Below, one piece after another: positions 25,709-34,995 of a stretch of DNA of 64,000 nucleotides; position 1 is the first letter of the stretch; each line of letters opens with the position of its first letter. The position numbers and the translations under genes are program-made. The notes beneath the pieces are model-generated. The model had not been told where the DNA came from. It saw only the letters and a program-made list of their open reading frames with translations, and did no database searches. The DNA is from Cytobacillus purgationiresistens (GTDB lineage Bacteria > Bacillota > Bacilli > Bacillales > Cytobacillaceae), in contig NZ_JAUSUB010000016.1 in the NCBI RefSeq assembly GCF_030813235.1, positions 60,131 through 124,130 on the forward strand, written 5' to 3'.

Positions 25709-26189
25709 ACGCGTTTAATTGTGGCTTTTGCGTCGAGGGTTTAACGAATTTAACTAATAGCCAACGTGAGATGGGTCCAACAATTAGCAACTGTGATGGA
25801 AGCGCCACGATAAGGTTTAGACCAACTGTTTTAAGATAGGTTGTGAAAATTGAACCTTCAATTCCTGTTAATAAAGCCGTTAAAATAACTCCGTAAACTG
25901 ACATAATAAGAACCATCATAGGGACCATACAAAAAGCAAGTGCCACAATAAAGTTGATTTCTTTCGATTTATCATAAGGTAGTGATAAGGCAATTTTACT
26001 CGCTTTTGGCTCAACTACTGATTCTGCGATAAAAGCAACGATAAATGTTACGACAAATTGAATCACTGCACTCCTTACTGTAAATGATGAAAATCCGTGT
26101 AAAGCTGTGTTGTAAACTGACATAATAAGAACCATTCCAAAACACATAAATAATCCGAAAATAATGCCTTCCTTTTTATTACTAGGCAA
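25707..26189 (-). CDS. DUF2798 membrane protein, two repeats
   Basis: A 160-aa protein with two internally similar halves, each of two hydrophobic segments: GLFMCFGMVLIMSVYNTALH and LAFCMVPMMVLIMSVYGVIL, each followed by a segment with ESVVEPKASKIA or VGPISRW. This duplicated unit is the DUF2798 pattern. AAGGAAGG precedes the ATG. Role unknown; the family is widespread in Firmicutes. It stands alone. Confidence 0.75.
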   Translation of the reverse strand: MPSNKKEGIIFGLFMCFGMVLIMSVYNTALHGFSSFTVRSAVIQFVVTFIVAFIAESVVEPKASKIALSLPYDKSKEINFIVALAFCMVPMMVLIMSVYGVILTALLTGIEGSIFTTYLKTVGLNLIVALPSQLLIVGPISRWLLVKFVKPSTQKPQLNA

Positions 26190-26464
26190 ATAAAAACATC
26201 CTTCCTTTTAGAACATAAATTGAATTATATATGCCCAAAAACTTTTACGTAAGTGACAGTTTTGTGACTTTTATTTTAGGCAATGTTAGATTACACTGTC
26301 GTTTTGACGTGAAAAACAGAATTACACTTGATAAATATGCAATATCTAGTCGCATTCATTCTAGCAGCAATGGGGATAGAGAGTGGAATATATTTGAAAA
26401 AGAAGGAAACTTTTCTTAATGGTATTCGTACAGTTATTTAGAGGATTAAATAGGAGGTTCAATT

Positions 26465-26743
26465 TTGGAAGTAAACCCACAAACATCACATAAGATCAAG
26501 ATCGTAACTAAAAAAGAAACAAAAACAAGGACTTTCCTAAATATATATGGTGTCTTTGCCTGTATAGGCTTAGTTCTATCAATATTTACTGTTCCAATAT
26601 CTATAAGTGAGAATATGGAATTTATTCGTGATGAAGAATTACTGATGGAAACAAATAAAATAAAGGGATTCTTAACTTTTATTATTAGTTCTGCGGTGCT
26701 TTACTTTAGTTTAGTTAACCTCTACTATATTCGGAAAAAGTAG
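26465..26743 (+). CDS. Small membrane protein, 92 aa
   Basis: TAGGAGG, then TTG, opens a 92-aa protein: a charged N-terminus (1-22), a helix at about 26-46 (IYGVFACIGLVLSIFTVPI), an acidic outer loop and a second helix at about 68-88. The strong ribosome site supports expression. Not recognised. The 26190-26464 stretch before it contains only weak short frames. Confidence 0.6.
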   Translation: MEVNPQTSHKIKIVTKKETKTRTFLNIYGVFACIGLVLSIFTVPISISENMEFIRDEELLMETNKIKGFLTFIISSAVLYFSLVNLYYIRKK

Positions 26744-26775
26744 ATGCTTATAACAAATTGGGATTGAGTTAAATA

Positions 26776-26850
26776 TAGGGTTGCTATGGTATCCTTTTTC
26801 TTTTTAAACTAAGGGGGCATTTTAGTGGAAGAAGCAAAAGTTACAGTTTG
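26776..26850 (+). repeat. DIR copy 1 (intergenic repeat)
   Basis: Hairpin-like AGGGTTGCTATGGTATCC with T-rich tail, then AAACTAAGGGGGCA and TTTTAGTGGAAGAAGC. First recognisable copy of the family on the left side. Confidence 0.5.
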
Positions 26851-26865
26851 TTCGTACTGAACTAT

Positions 26866-27110
26866 AAGAAAAGCGCCCAGTTTAATAATATCTCAAAGCG
26901 TATTTTACTAATCAAACCATCCCCAGTTGCTCCATGAGATGCAAGCCATTTGAAGACACCCAATAATCCTTGATTGTCCCTTCTATTACAAATAAAATAG
27001 TCATACCATTTAAAGCTCCTTTTTTCTCCTACTTCTGCCTGGGCACACTGCTATACAATTCTCTACGATAGGACTTACTTCAATTGTTTCTGGGGGATCA
27101 ATGATATCTA
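26866..27110 (-). pseudogene. Decayed minus-strand gene, unidentified
   Basis: Minus-strand fragments in two frames: DPPETIEVSPIVENCIAVCP then GRSRRKKEL, and WYDYFICNRRDNQGLLGVFK then WLASHGATGDG. Several polar, conserved-looking blocks suggest a real gene now broken by an indel near 27017; both ends are lost. It is reminiscent of immunity-type proteins, which I cannot confirm. Confidence 0.4.
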
Positions 27111-27140
27111 AAAATTACTCACCCACAATCGAAGCTGTCA

Positions 27141-27178
27141 TGTGAAAAAGTGGCAGGCTGGTTGAAGAAGAAGTATGA
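27141..27178 (+). repeat. DIR right box only
   Basis: AAAAAGTGGCAGGCTGG followed by TTGAAGAAGAAGTAT matches the conserved right end of the DIR family. Confidence 0.5.
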
Positions 27179-27244
27179 CTCGGATTGAATTATTTTTTTT
27201 GTAATGTCATTATTAAATTAAAAGACTAAAGGAGATGATTTTTA

Positions 27245-27643
27245 ATGGAAAAAGTTACACCATTCCTAATGTTTCAAGATGGTAAAGCAGAAGAAGCGAT
27301 GGATTATTACATATCAATCATTGACGATTCAGAAATTACAAGTATTGTTCGCTATGGAGCGAATGAAGCTGGAGACGAGGGAACTGTAATGCAGGCTACT
27401 TTTTCCTTAAAAGGGCAAGAGTTTATGTGCATTGACAGTAATGTGAAGCATCAGTTTTCCTTTACTCCTTCATTCTCAATTTTTGTTACATGTGATACTG
27501 AGGAAGAAATTAACAACCTTTATCAGAAACTTATTGATGGTGGACAAGCACTCATGCCAATTGGTGAATATGGTTTTAGTCAAAGGTTTGGTTGGTTAAA
27601 TGATCGGTTTGGAGTATCGTGGCAACTAAATTTTCCTTCGTGA
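27245..27643 (+). CDS. PhnB-like VOC protein
   Basis: A 132-aa protein of the PhnB/3-demethylubiquinone-methyltransferase-like VOC family: VTPFLMFQDGKAEEAMDYYI, VMQATFSLKGQEFMCIDS, TEEEINNLYQKLIDGG and the ending FGWLNDRFGVSWQL. These positions define the family (PF06983), which despite its name has no shown methyltransferase activity. AAGGAGATG precedes the ATG. Monocistronic; a large dispersed repeat follows the stop codon. Confidence 0.85.
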   Translation: MEKVTPFLMFQDGKAEEAMDYYISIIDDSEITSIVRYGANEAGDEGTVMQATFSLKGQEFMCIDSNVKHQFSFTPSFSIFVTCDTEEEINNLYQKLIDGGQALMPIGEYGFSQRFGWLNDRFGVSWQLNFPS

Positions 27644-27663
27644 AAGTCTTAAGTGCTTTCCTT

Positions 27664-27866
27664 AAATAAGGCTCTTTTCTAAAAGCTTGTAGTTTTTTCA
27701 TAGGTTTTGATCTGACAAACCATTGATAACAAAATTGATTGGAGCGGAAGGTACGAGACTCCTGCGGGAGCATAGCGACGAGGAGGCTCACCGACGCCCC
27801 GCGGAATTGAGAGGAAATCAACGGCTATTGTGAAAAGCAACAAAGTATAGGAAACAGTCAAAATAA
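27664..27866. repeat. Dispersed Bacillaceae repeat, full copy
   Basis: A 200-bp element containing GAGACTCCTGCGGGAG and GAGGAGGCTCACCGACGC. This GC-rich core stands out from AT-rich surroundings. Flanks match 7013-7160, which lacks the core. I recall very similar intergenic repeats in many Bacillaceae genomes. Confidence 0.8.
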
Positions 27867-28014
27867 ATCCTACCTTAAAAGCAACAAGGTATTACTTCAT
27901 CAAGGGTAATACCTACTTCCGTCATGATACTGGACAAATCATAGTAATTAACAAGGTGCATGGCCAATCGATGTGGATAAAAAACCGATAGTTATGGTAT
28001 TTAGCGTTCTATTG

Positions 28015-28080
28015 TGTAACGGCCGCCTTCCTTAAATTTAGGGAGTGCTTTAAAAGTGAAGGGCAGTTTAATAAGATACC
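28015..28080 (+). repeat. DIR copy 2 (divergent)
   Basis: GTAACGGCCGCCTTCC, then TTTAGGGAGTGC and AAAAGTGAAGGGCAGTTTAA. Order of boxes as in other copies but weaker pairing. Confidence 0.45.
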
Positions 28081-28211
28081 TCCCATCTGTTTAATTGTTT
28101 GCCAGCTCATGTTATAATGAGGAACTTAGGATAATTATGACTTTTACTTATATAATGAACGGATGCCAATAAAAGCCTCCGCCTAGCGATAAAATATGGA
28201 GGTGTAAGAGA

Positions 28212-28421
28212 ATGAATAAACGATGGACGATTGGTAAAATTAGAGAATTTGTTGAGAACAATTCGGAAAGTAAGTTGCTAACGACGGAATATCATGGTTT
28301 TTCTCAAAAATTATTATTTAAATGTGCATGTGGTAGTAACTTTGAAAAAACATTAACGAAATTTAAAAATAATAACCAACGTAAATGCGACGTATGTCAA
28401 CCGCCAAAAGCGTCACGCTAA
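28212..28421 (+). CDS. Small zinc-ribbon protein
   Basis: A 69-aa protein: WTIGKIREFVENNSESKLLT followed by FKCACGSNFEKTLTKFKNNN and CDVC, giving a CxC...CxxC metal-binding ribbon. This segment resembles short zinc-binding repeats (DUF723-like) found at the ends of phage and homing-endonuclease-associated proteins, where they bind DNA. ATGGAGGTG precedes the ATG. It could be a stand-alone small protein or a fragment of a larger one. Family suggestion moderate. Confidence 0.6.
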   Translation: MNKRWTIGKIREFVENNSESKLLTTEYHGFSQKLLFKCACGSNFEKTLTKFKNNNQRKCDVCQPPKASR

Positions 28422-28792
28422 ACGTATAGCGAATAACGAAGTGCCGATTTCTATTAAAGAGAAGTTGGCGCTATTTTTATTTTATAAGGGGAATAAAAGT
28501 GGGTTTCACTAAAGGGGAAGGTTAGACGGAAGTTTCTTCTTAAACTCCCGGAAGACTATGTTTAACAAGGGTTGCTGCGGCAGCCATTTTTTTTATATAG
28601 CATTAATAGCTATAGATTAGAATGAAATAAAATTACGTCAGATACAATGGATCTATGTTTAACATAGAGGTTAAACTTAATAATTCCTAGCGTAAAGTCA
28701 AAGAATACTTTGTTTTTCTTGTCCCTTGTCATAATATACGGTTAAATGCAAAGAATAATCAAGCATGATAATTATTCTTTGGAGGTAACTTT
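28422..28792 (+). other. 370-bp gap with DIR fragments
   Basis: Contains ACTAAAGGGGAAGGTTAGAC (28507-28526) and a hairpin GGTTGCTGCGGCAGCC (28573-28588) followed by T-rich sequence, a second stem type of the DIR family. No gene seen. Confidence 0.5.
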
Positions 28793-29815
28793 ATGACTGA
28801 ACAACATCCTCAACTTACTTCGGCTGAGATAGCTTGTATTTGGACTGCTTATTTGAATGATAGTATGTCCAAGTGTATTTTAGGATTTTTTTTAAAAAAT
28901 ATAGAAGACCAAGAAATCCGTACGATTATCCAATATGCTTATGACCTTTCATCTACACATATAGAAAAGCTTTCTCAAATATATCAAAGAGAACAACTCC
29001 CATTACCAATAGGGTTTACAAATGAAGATGTCAATATGAACGCCCCTCGTTTATTTACTGATACGTTTATGCTTGAATATATTGGGCACATTTCAAGAGC
29101 AGGTTTATTTGCATACGGAGGCTTTGTTGCAATGAGTGCTAGAGAAGATATAAGAGCCTATTTTACTGAGGGTCTTCAAGAAGTATCTAGCTTATACAAT
29201 ATAGGTGCAGAGGTTTCCCTTTCGAAGGGCTTATTTGTAAGAGCTCCCTACATCTCTTATCCGACGAAAACAGACTTCATAGACAGCAAAAAATACTTAA
29301 GTGGATTAAATCCATTTACCCCCAAAAGACCTCTCAATGCAGTTGAAATAAGTTACTTACATATGAATACACAAACCAACATTATAGGAGGAAGCTTGGC
29401 ACTAAGTTTTGCTCAAACATCACCAAGTGAAGATATTCAAAAATGGATGATAAGAGGAAGAGATATCTCTAAAAAACACGTTGAAATTTATACAAAGATA
29501 CTTGCAGATAATGATTTGCAGCCACCTATTTCATCCGAGGTTGCTATTACCGATTCAACAACTCCTACATTTTCTGACAAATTAATGCTATTCCATATGG
29601 GTTTATTAAGCGCAGTAGGGACAGGAAATTATGCAACAGCAGCAGCCTCAAGTCAGAGAAGTGATCTAATACTCAATTACGAACGTCTATCGGTTGAAAT
29701 TGCTCAATATGCAAAAGATGGTGCCGATATAATGATTCAAAACGAATGGCTAGAACAGCCGCCTGGAACTTTGGATAAAGAGCAACTTGCAAAAAATAAG
29801 AACCATAATAGCTAA
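28793..29815 (+). CDS. DUF3231-family protein, duplicated domain
   Basis: A 340-aa protein of two related halves of about 165 aa, each a helical bundle starting LTSAEIACIWTAYLNDSMSK or LNAVEISYLHMNTQTNIIGG. DUF3231 proteins are found mostly in Bacillaceae spore formers, often at spore-related loci, without known activity; a ferritin-like bundle has been supposed. GGAGG sits 7 nt before the ATG. Monocistronic. Function not known. Confidence 0.8.
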   Translation: MTEQHPQLTSAEIACIWTAYLNDSMSKCILGFFLKNIEDQEIRTIIQYAYDLSSTHIEKLSQIYQREQLPLPIGFTNEDVNMNAPRLFTDTFMLEYIGHISRAGLFAYGGFVAMSAREDIRAYFTEGLQEVSSLYNIGAEVSLSKGLFVRAPYISYPTKTDFIDSKKYLSGLNPFTPKRPLNAVEISYLHMNTQTNIIGGSLALSFAQTSPSEDIQKWMIRGRDISKKHVEIYTKILADNDLQPPISSEVAITDSTTPTFSDKLMLFHMGLLSAVGTGNYATAAASSQRSDLILNYERLSVEIAQYAKDGADIMIQNEWLEQPPGTLDKEQLAKNKNHNS

Positions 29816-29919
29816 GATTCATCATGTCAAAGGAAGATTTTTAAAGGAAATCTTCTTATAAAGAGCATAACTACAATTTTTCATCACTAATTGATGGTGG
29901 ATTGTCGTTCTGCTCTTTT

Positions 29920-29968
29920 TCCGCTAAAAGGCCTTTTCTTCAATATGAAGGAATGGCTTTTTTGACAA
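29920..29968 (+). repeat. DIR copy 3
   Basis: AAGGCCTTTTCTTC and GAAGGAATGGCTT pair, then TTTTTT. Only the hairpin part is clear. The remaining gap 29816-30213 has a small hairpin (GAAGATTT/AAATCTTC at 29834-29856) after the DUF3231 gene and no gene. Confidence 0.6.
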
Positions 29969-30213
29969 ATATTCAGGGGGATTTTCCCTTTGTTTTTTCT
30001 GGAATGATAATTAAATCCTATTATTAATCTTTCTAATTAAATGTTAATATCATACATTTGGAAACATTAGAGTTGAAATTCATCTATTGAGATGATATTC
30101 TATATTTAATTATAGACTTAAAAGATCTATGATATCTATTATGGTCATCATGAAACAAAAGTACCCCCTATGCATTACACACTATAACTTAATTAAAAAG
30201 GAGAATAAATTAT

Positions 30214-30798
30214 ATGGAAAAAAAAGAGGGCAATTCCCAAGAAATGAAACGTTTAGCAAAAAAAATTGAATTCTTAGATAATCCTGAAAAAAGAGGAGAT
30301 ATTCCACCAGAAAAGCTACTGAAAATGCTTCCAATTAAGAAAGCTGATAGTATGTTAGATTTAGGTGCAGGTACAGGTTATATTACAATCCCTGCTGCAA
30401 AAATGGTGGAGGGGTCAGTTTATGCATTAGATATAGATTCTAATATGTTAGAAGTTATTAGCTCCAAGGCGAAAAAAGAAAATATGACAAATGTCAAACC
30501 TATTAAAGGTAGTATTGATGATATTCCACTACAAGACAATTCAATTGACATTGCACTAGCTTCATTAGTTCTACATGAGGTTCAGCAGTTATCTCATTCT
30601 TTACAGCAAATTAAGCAAGTACTTAAGGATGATGGATATTTCGTATGTATTGAATTTGAAAAGAAAGATCATCCTACCGATACCCACCCTAGAATAGCCT
30701 CTTCGGTTATGGAACAAGAAATAAAGAATGCAGGATTGAGGGTAATACAGAAATTATATCCAACAGATGTTATATACATGATCATTGCAAAGAAATAA
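30214..30798 (+). CDS. Class I SAM-dependent methyltransferase
   Basis: A 194-aa Rossmann-fold methyltransferase. SAM motif I is LDLGAGTGYITIPA (about 49-62), the acidic motif II VYALDIDSNML, motif post-II IKGSIDDIPL and the strand-4 region IDIALASLVLHEVQQ. Resembles the UbiE/arsenite-type small methyltransferases; the substrate is unknown. AAAAAGGAG precedes the ATG. Unlike the two methyltransferase remnants (13768, 42230) it is intact and belongs to a different subgroup. Confidence 0.85.
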   Translation: MEKKEGNSQEMKRLAKKIEFLDNPEKRGDIPPEKLLKMLPIKKADSMLDLGAGTGYITIPAAKMVEGSVYALDIDSNMLEVISSKAKKENMTNVKPIKGSIDDIPLQDNSIDIALASLVLHEVQQLSHSLQQIKQVLKDDGYFVCIEFEKKDHPTDTHPRIASSVMEQEIKNAGLRVIQKLYPTDVIYMIIAKK

Positions 30799-30897
30799 TT
30801 ACTCCCCATTCTTTACAACTTTATTGTCATTTAATCAGTAGCAGAAAATCGAGATCTTACTCAGGGTAATTTCGCCAATGGAACACTATCCTTTTTC

Positions 30898-30980
30898 AAC
30901 TAAAGTGGGCATTCCTTAAATAGAGGGAATGCCTTTCTTATTGTAGAAAGTGGCAGTTTTGTTGAAGAAGGAATCTTGTA
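30898..30980 (+). repeat. DIR copy 4, near-complete
   Basis: Left CAACTAAAGTGGGC; stem GGGCATTCC/GGGAATGCC; TTTCTTATTGT; right AAAGTGGCAGTTTTGTTGAA then GAAGGAATC. Confidence 0.75.
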
Positions 30981-31031
30981 AGTTGATAAGGAATTAATAG
31001 TAAAGTTGTTTATGAGACGAGGTGTACTTAA

Positions 31032-31828
31032 TTGCAGCCAATACAAATCGACGAAATTCCAAATGAAATAAAAGAATATCTTAATCACATTCATTCTATA
31101 AGGTTCCACGACAAGGCTATACCTCCAATGTAGGATTAATTGAAAGTAACCAAGGGCTTTATGCGCTAAAAAGAGCAAAGGGAGAATTATTTTGTTCTTG
31201 GTTAAATAGAGAAATAGCTGTCTTAAACTGTTTGACTAATGAAACCACCAAACTACCTATTCCAAAAGTGAAGAAATTCGTTGAACAAAAATCCCAGAGG
31301 GAATCCTGGGCTCTCATTGAGTTTTTGGAAGGGGAAACTCTAAGAACTGCTTTATACAATGAGAAAAACAAGGAGAAACGCCAAGAATTGTTATTTAACT
31401 TTGGTAATCTCTTGTCTCAACTCCACTCAACCTCTTGCCCCAATGAACTAATGTATGAACGGCAGTGGCTTGACGAACTGCTATATCAGGCAGAATATAA
31501 TTTGAAAAATTACAAGGTGGATGGAACGGAGGAATTATTAGAAAGAATTAAAACAAATAAACCTAATGTCTATAAACAAACGTTAATTCACGGAGATTTT
31601 ACGATTGATAATGTTTTAGTCTCGGACGGAGTAATTACAGGCGTAATCGATTGGAGTGCTGGAGCTTATGGTGACCCAAGATATGACCTATCATTAGCTA
31701 TGCGTCCTAAACCTAATGCATTCGAAAATGAAACGGACAAGCATATTTTTTTTGAAGGGTATGGAGGAAAGGTGATTGATAAAAACGTATATGATTATTT
31801 TGTGAATGGATTAAATGAGTTCTTTTGA
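31032..31828 (+). pseudogene. APH-type phosphotransferase, frameshifted near start
   Basis: TTG behind GAGGTG opens LQPIQIDEIPNEIKEYLNHI; near 31098 the frame shifts to KVPRQGYTSNVGLIESNQGL and continues intact to 31828. The kinase signatures are clear: HGDFTIDN catalytic loop and VIDWSAGAYGDPRYDL metal-binding loop, as in aminoglycoside/choline phosphotransferases. The lost or shifted part holds the nucleotide-binding strands. A single-base error would restore about 265 aa. A separate kinase of this fold is at 56472. Confidence 0.75.
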
Positions 31829-31940
31829 TATTATGATTTTTAAATTTTTTCAATTTGATGGGATTTTTTTAACTTAGATAAATTTAAGAAGGGAATGAAA
31901 GTTAGAAGATCGGCTCAAGGAAGGGGTTTCCATCTACTGT

Positions 31941-32016
31941 TTACTAACGGGATCTTGAGTTAAACAATGGATTGCAGGAGCAGCTTTTTTTTGATTTAAG
32001 TGGCAGCTTGCTTAGC
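31941..32016 (+). repeat. DIR copy 5
   Basis: TTTACTAACGGGATC left box, ATTGCAGGAGCAGC hairpin with eight T residues, and TTTAAGTGGCAGCTTG right box. It abuts the 51-bp tandem repeat. Confidence 0.6.
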
Positions 32017-32327
32017 GCGTTTTACCTGATTTCAGATAAGAATCCAGCACATTCTAATCTGTTCTACTCGTTTTACCTGATTTCAGATAAGAATCCAGCA
32101 CTTTCTAATCTGTTTTACGCGTTTTACTTGATTTCAGATAAGAATCCAAGCACATTCTAATCTGTTCTACTCGTTTTACCTGATTTCAGATAAGAATCCA
32201 GCACATTCTAATCTGTTTTACGAATTTTACCTGATTTCAGATAAGAATCCAGCACATTCTAATCTGTTTTAAGCGGTTTACCTGATTTTAGATAAGAATC
32301 CAGCACTTCCTAATCCGTTTTACACTT
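32017..32327 (+). repeat. Six-unit 51-bp tandem repeat
   Basis: The unit TTTACCTGATTTCAG-ATAAGAATCCAGCACATTCT-AATCTG plus a variable end starts at 32021, 32072, 32123, 32175, 32226 and 32277 (spacing 51, 51, 52, 51, 51). Each unit has inverted arms CAGATAAGAAT and ATTCTAATCTG (one mismatch) around CCAGCAC. The last unit is most diverged. Not CRISPR: there are no spacers. Confidence 0.9.
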
Positions 32328-32554
32328 ATTTCTTGTAGAAATAGAAGTGCATTGTGGAAGAAAGAATTAACTAAGTAACAGTGGAATATTAGTGATATTT
32401 GAAACAAAAAAATCGATCTAATCATGTATAAATTGGTGAATGGAATCTGTTGCTATTAGACAATTGAGGGGAGGTTAGTAAAAGAAGAGATTTAAATATG
32501 AATATGGAATTTATTGAAATAAAGAAGTGATGCAAGTGCATAAAAGGCAATATG

Positions 32555-32630
32555 TTACGTGGGCGTTTCTTCAATAAGAGGGATCGCCTTTTCTCGTGGG
32601 AAAAAACGGAAGTTTAATGTAATAAAAGTA
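32555..32630 (+). repeat. DIR copy 6
   Basis: Stem GGGCGTTTCTTC with GAGGGATCGCC, then TTTTCTCGTGGGAAAAAACG and a weak right box (GGAAGTTTAATG). Confidence 0.6.
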
Positions 32631-32727
32631 ATTGTATAATAACATTAATTTCAGAATAAGAAGAATGTTAGTTAGGAGGAAATCATAAATCATAAACACT
32701 TTTAGGCGCTTTAATTATAAGGATATC

Positions 32728-32949
32728 ATGGTTGATTTCTTTGTTAAAAAGTGGATTTTCTTTTGCTATCTTCAGGTTTTGGGTCGAATGTCTGGTGAAA
32801 TACCAAAAGTTGAGTTATATACTCTTCTTGATAATTTTTATGTACCACTGCTTTTCATTGTTGGTCCTAATACTCATCTGTATTTTTTCGGAAAAAATAA
32901 TCGACTAGAAACCAACGGAAGTGTTAAGCAGCTTTTAAATAATTTATAA
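32728..32949 (+). CDS. Possible small protein, 73 aa
   Basis: An ATG behind AAGG starts a 73-aa frame with aromatic residues (VDFFVKKWIFFCYLQVLG, then YVPLLFIVGPNTHLYFFG). No family recognised; it may be a remnant or a chance frame. The rest of 32338-33060 is AT-rich and empty apart from a DIR copy. Confidence 0.3.
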   Translation: MVDFFVKKWIFFCYLQVLGRMSGEIPKVELYTLLDNFYVPLLFIVGPNTHLYFFGKNNRLETNGSVKQLLNNL

Positions 32950-33060
32950 TTATCATATAATAGTTATATGTTTTAATCTATAAATAATTGTAATATTTAT
33001 GATATGGTTATAATTGAGACAGAAAAGGTATGTGACGGACGGTCGGTCTTGGATTGATGT

Positions 33061-33110
33061 AACACCTAAGCAGGAGCGCCTACATCCTTTCTGCGAATAT
33101 TAGGGGTATA
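33061..33110 (+). promoter_or_regulatory. Structured 5' leader of mqo (tentative)
   Basis: ACCTAAGCAG and CTGC...TTAGGGGT can pair around a 17-nt loop, directly before AAGGAAGG of the mqo gene. It is GC-richer than its surroundings. No known riboswitch motif is recognised. Confidence 0.35.
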
Positions 33111-33123
33111 AAGGAAGGTAAAA

Positions 33124-34626
33124 ATGAGCCACAGAGAAACTAAAACAGACGTTATCTTAATTGGTGCTGGAATCATGAGTGCGACTTTAGGGACACTTTT
33201 GAAAGAATTAGTACCTGACTGGAAAATTACAGTATTTGAGAAGCTCTCAAAAGCAGGAGAAGAAAGCTCGAATGAATGGAATAATGCGGGAACGGGGCAT
33301 GCCGCATTGTGCGAGCTTAACTACACGGTCGAAAAGCCGGATGGATCTGTAGATATTAGTAAAGCTATCAATATTAATGAACAGTTTCAGGTTTCAATGC
33401 AGTTTTGGTCTTATCTTGTAAACAGTAAGCTGATAAATAATCCACAGGACTTTATCATGCCATTGCCTCATATGAGTTTAGTAGAAGGGGAACAAAATGT
33501 AACGTTTTTAAAGAAACGTTTTGAAGCGCTTTCAAACAACCCTCTGTTCCAAGGAATGAAATTTTCCGATGATCCGAAAAAACTAATGGAATGGATTCCG
33601 CTAATTATGCAAGAACGCACATCGAATGAACCTTTAGCGGCAACAAAAATCGACTCTGGAACAGATGTTAACTTTGGCGCTTTAACGCGCATGTTGTTTG
33701 ACCACTTAGAGAGTAACAATGTCGATTTAAACTACAACCATAGTGTGAATGATATTAAACGTACTAGAGACGGCTTGTGGGAATTGAAAGTGCGGAATCT
33801 CGATAGCGGTACTGTCGAACGGCATACTGCAAAATTCGTCTTTATCGGAGGCGGCGGAGGAAGCCTGCATTTACTGCAAAAATCTGGTATTCCTGAAGGG
33901 AAACATATTGGAGGATTTCCAGTAAGCGGGATATTTATGGTGTGTAATAATCCGAATGTTGTAGCGCAGCATCATGCAAAAGTATACGGCAAAGCTAAGG
34001 TTGGTGCTCCTCCAATGTCTGTTCCGCATCTTGACACACGGTTTATCGACAATAAAAAAGCATTATTATTTGGACCGTATGCCGGCTTCTCACCAAGGTT
34101 TTTAAAAACTGGTTCAATGTTTGATTTGGTAACTTCCGTAAAACCGGATAATCTCTTAACTATGTTGTCGGCTGGTGCAAAAAGCATGTCATTGACAAAA
34201 TACCTAATACAGCAAGTTATTTTATCAAAAGAAAAGAGAATGGAAGAGCTACGTGAGTTTATCCCGAACGCCAAGAGCGATGATTGGGATTTAGTAGTAG
34301 CGGGCCAACGTGTGCAAGTGATTAAAGATACTGAAGCTGGAGGTAAAGGAACGCTCCAATTTGGTACGGAAGTTGTTAGTGCCGCTGATGGATCGATAGC
34401 AGCATTGCTCGGCGCCTCTCCAGGTGCTTCTACCGCTGTTCACGTCATGCTGGAAGTAATAACAAAATGCTTCCCTGAACACATAAGTGAGTGGGAACGG
34501 AAAATTAAAGAAATGATTCCTTCTTATGGCGTGTCACTATTGGAAACTCCAGATCTGCTGCGCGAAGTTCATACTTCAACAGCGCAGTCGCTTGGTTTAA
34601 GCGAAAAAAAACGGACCTTAAGTTAA
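33124..34626 (+). CDS. mqo: Malate:quinone oxidoreductase
   Basis: A 500-aa FAD enzyme of the Mqo family, which oxidises malate to oxaloacetate and passes electrons to membrane quinone, replacing or backing up malate dehydrogenase in the TCA cycle. The FAD loop [12 protein letters not shown] lies at 12-23, followed by [20 protein letters not shown]; the mid-region [19 protein letters not shown] and the C-terminal [20 protein letters not shown] are family hallmarks. Complete length. AAGGAAGG precedes the ATG. Monocistronic with its own terminator. GC content is higher than neighbouring genes, as expected for a core gene. Confidence 0.95.
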   Translation: MSHRETKTDVILIGAGIMSATLGTLLKELVPDWKITVFEKLSKAGEESSNEWNNAGTGHAALCELNYTVEKPDGSVDISKAININEQFQVSMQFWSYLVNSKLINNPQDFIMPLPHMSLVEGEQNVTFLKKRFEALSNNPLFQGMKFSDDPKKLMEWIPLIMQERTSNEPLAATKIDSGTDVNFGALTRMLFDHLESNNVDLNYNHSVNDIKRTRDGLWELKVRNLDSGTVERHTAKFVFIGGGGGSLHLLQKSGIPEGKHIGGFPVSGIFMVCNNPNVVAQHHAKVYGKAKVGAPPMSVPHLDTRFIDNKKALLFGPYAGFSPRFLKTGSMFDLVTSVKPDNLLTMLSAGAKSMSLTKYLIQQVILSKEKRMEELREFIPNAKSDDWDLVVAGQRVQVIKDTEAGGKGTLQFGTEVVSAADGSIAALLGASPGASTAVHVMLEVITKCFPEHISEWERKIKEMIPSYGVSLLETPDLLREVHTSTAQSLGLSEKKRTLS

Positions 34627-34717
34627 ATCTTTGGTTGTAGAAACAAAGGGATTGAATGAAAAGGTTTAAGCATCATTTTTCATAGTAATTAATAGAAAAT
34701 CATTGAAATAGAATACC

Positions 34718-34757
34718 GAATCTTTGATCTATCTTTGGGATCAAGGGTTCTTTTTTT
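34718..34757 (+). terminator. Terminator of mqo
   Basis: GAATCTTTGATC and GATCAAGGGTTC pair with two G-T/A-G irregularities, followed by seven T residues. Confidence 0.85.
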
Positions 34758-34847
34758 GAAAAATTCGCTGGTTGACTCTAAAAGGCTAAGATTTGCTGTG
34801 ACTAATATTGTTGATACAGAAAGTGAGACGAGGAAGCCTACAAAGTT

Positions 34848-34882
34848 AAAGCCACCGTGGTTTAAAACACAGTGGCTTCTTT
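34848..34882 (+). terminator. Second hairpin downstream of mqo
   Basis: AAAGCCAC and GTGGCTTCTTT form a stem with a 16-nt loop. No gene lies between it and the mqo terminator; a backup terminator or the tail of a lost gene. Confidence 0.55.
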
Positions 34883-34995
34883 CAATACTGAGTTACTCTT
34901 CCGCTTCTTTGTATGGTTGATGTGTAATTGCAAAGAGTAGAAAAATCAATTTTATGCTATAAAAATATAAATAATAAACATACAGTTTTACAAAA

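Noticed and set aside
26231..26441. Small ORFs at 26231-26419 and 26337-26441
   Set aside because: Neither has a ribosome site; the hydrophobic 34-codon frame is suggestive but unsupported.
31972..32160. Repeat-containing protein encoded by the 51-bp array
   Set aside because: The frame is open only through the first three units, has no ribosome site, and the 52-bp step between units 3 and 4 breaks it.
32017..32327. CRISPR array
   Set aside because: The 51-bp units are directly adjacent with no spacers between them, and no cas genes are present.
33061..33110. Known riboswitch before mqo
   Set aside because: No conserved riboswitch core is recognisable; only a possible stem is seen, so it is listed as a tentative structured leader.
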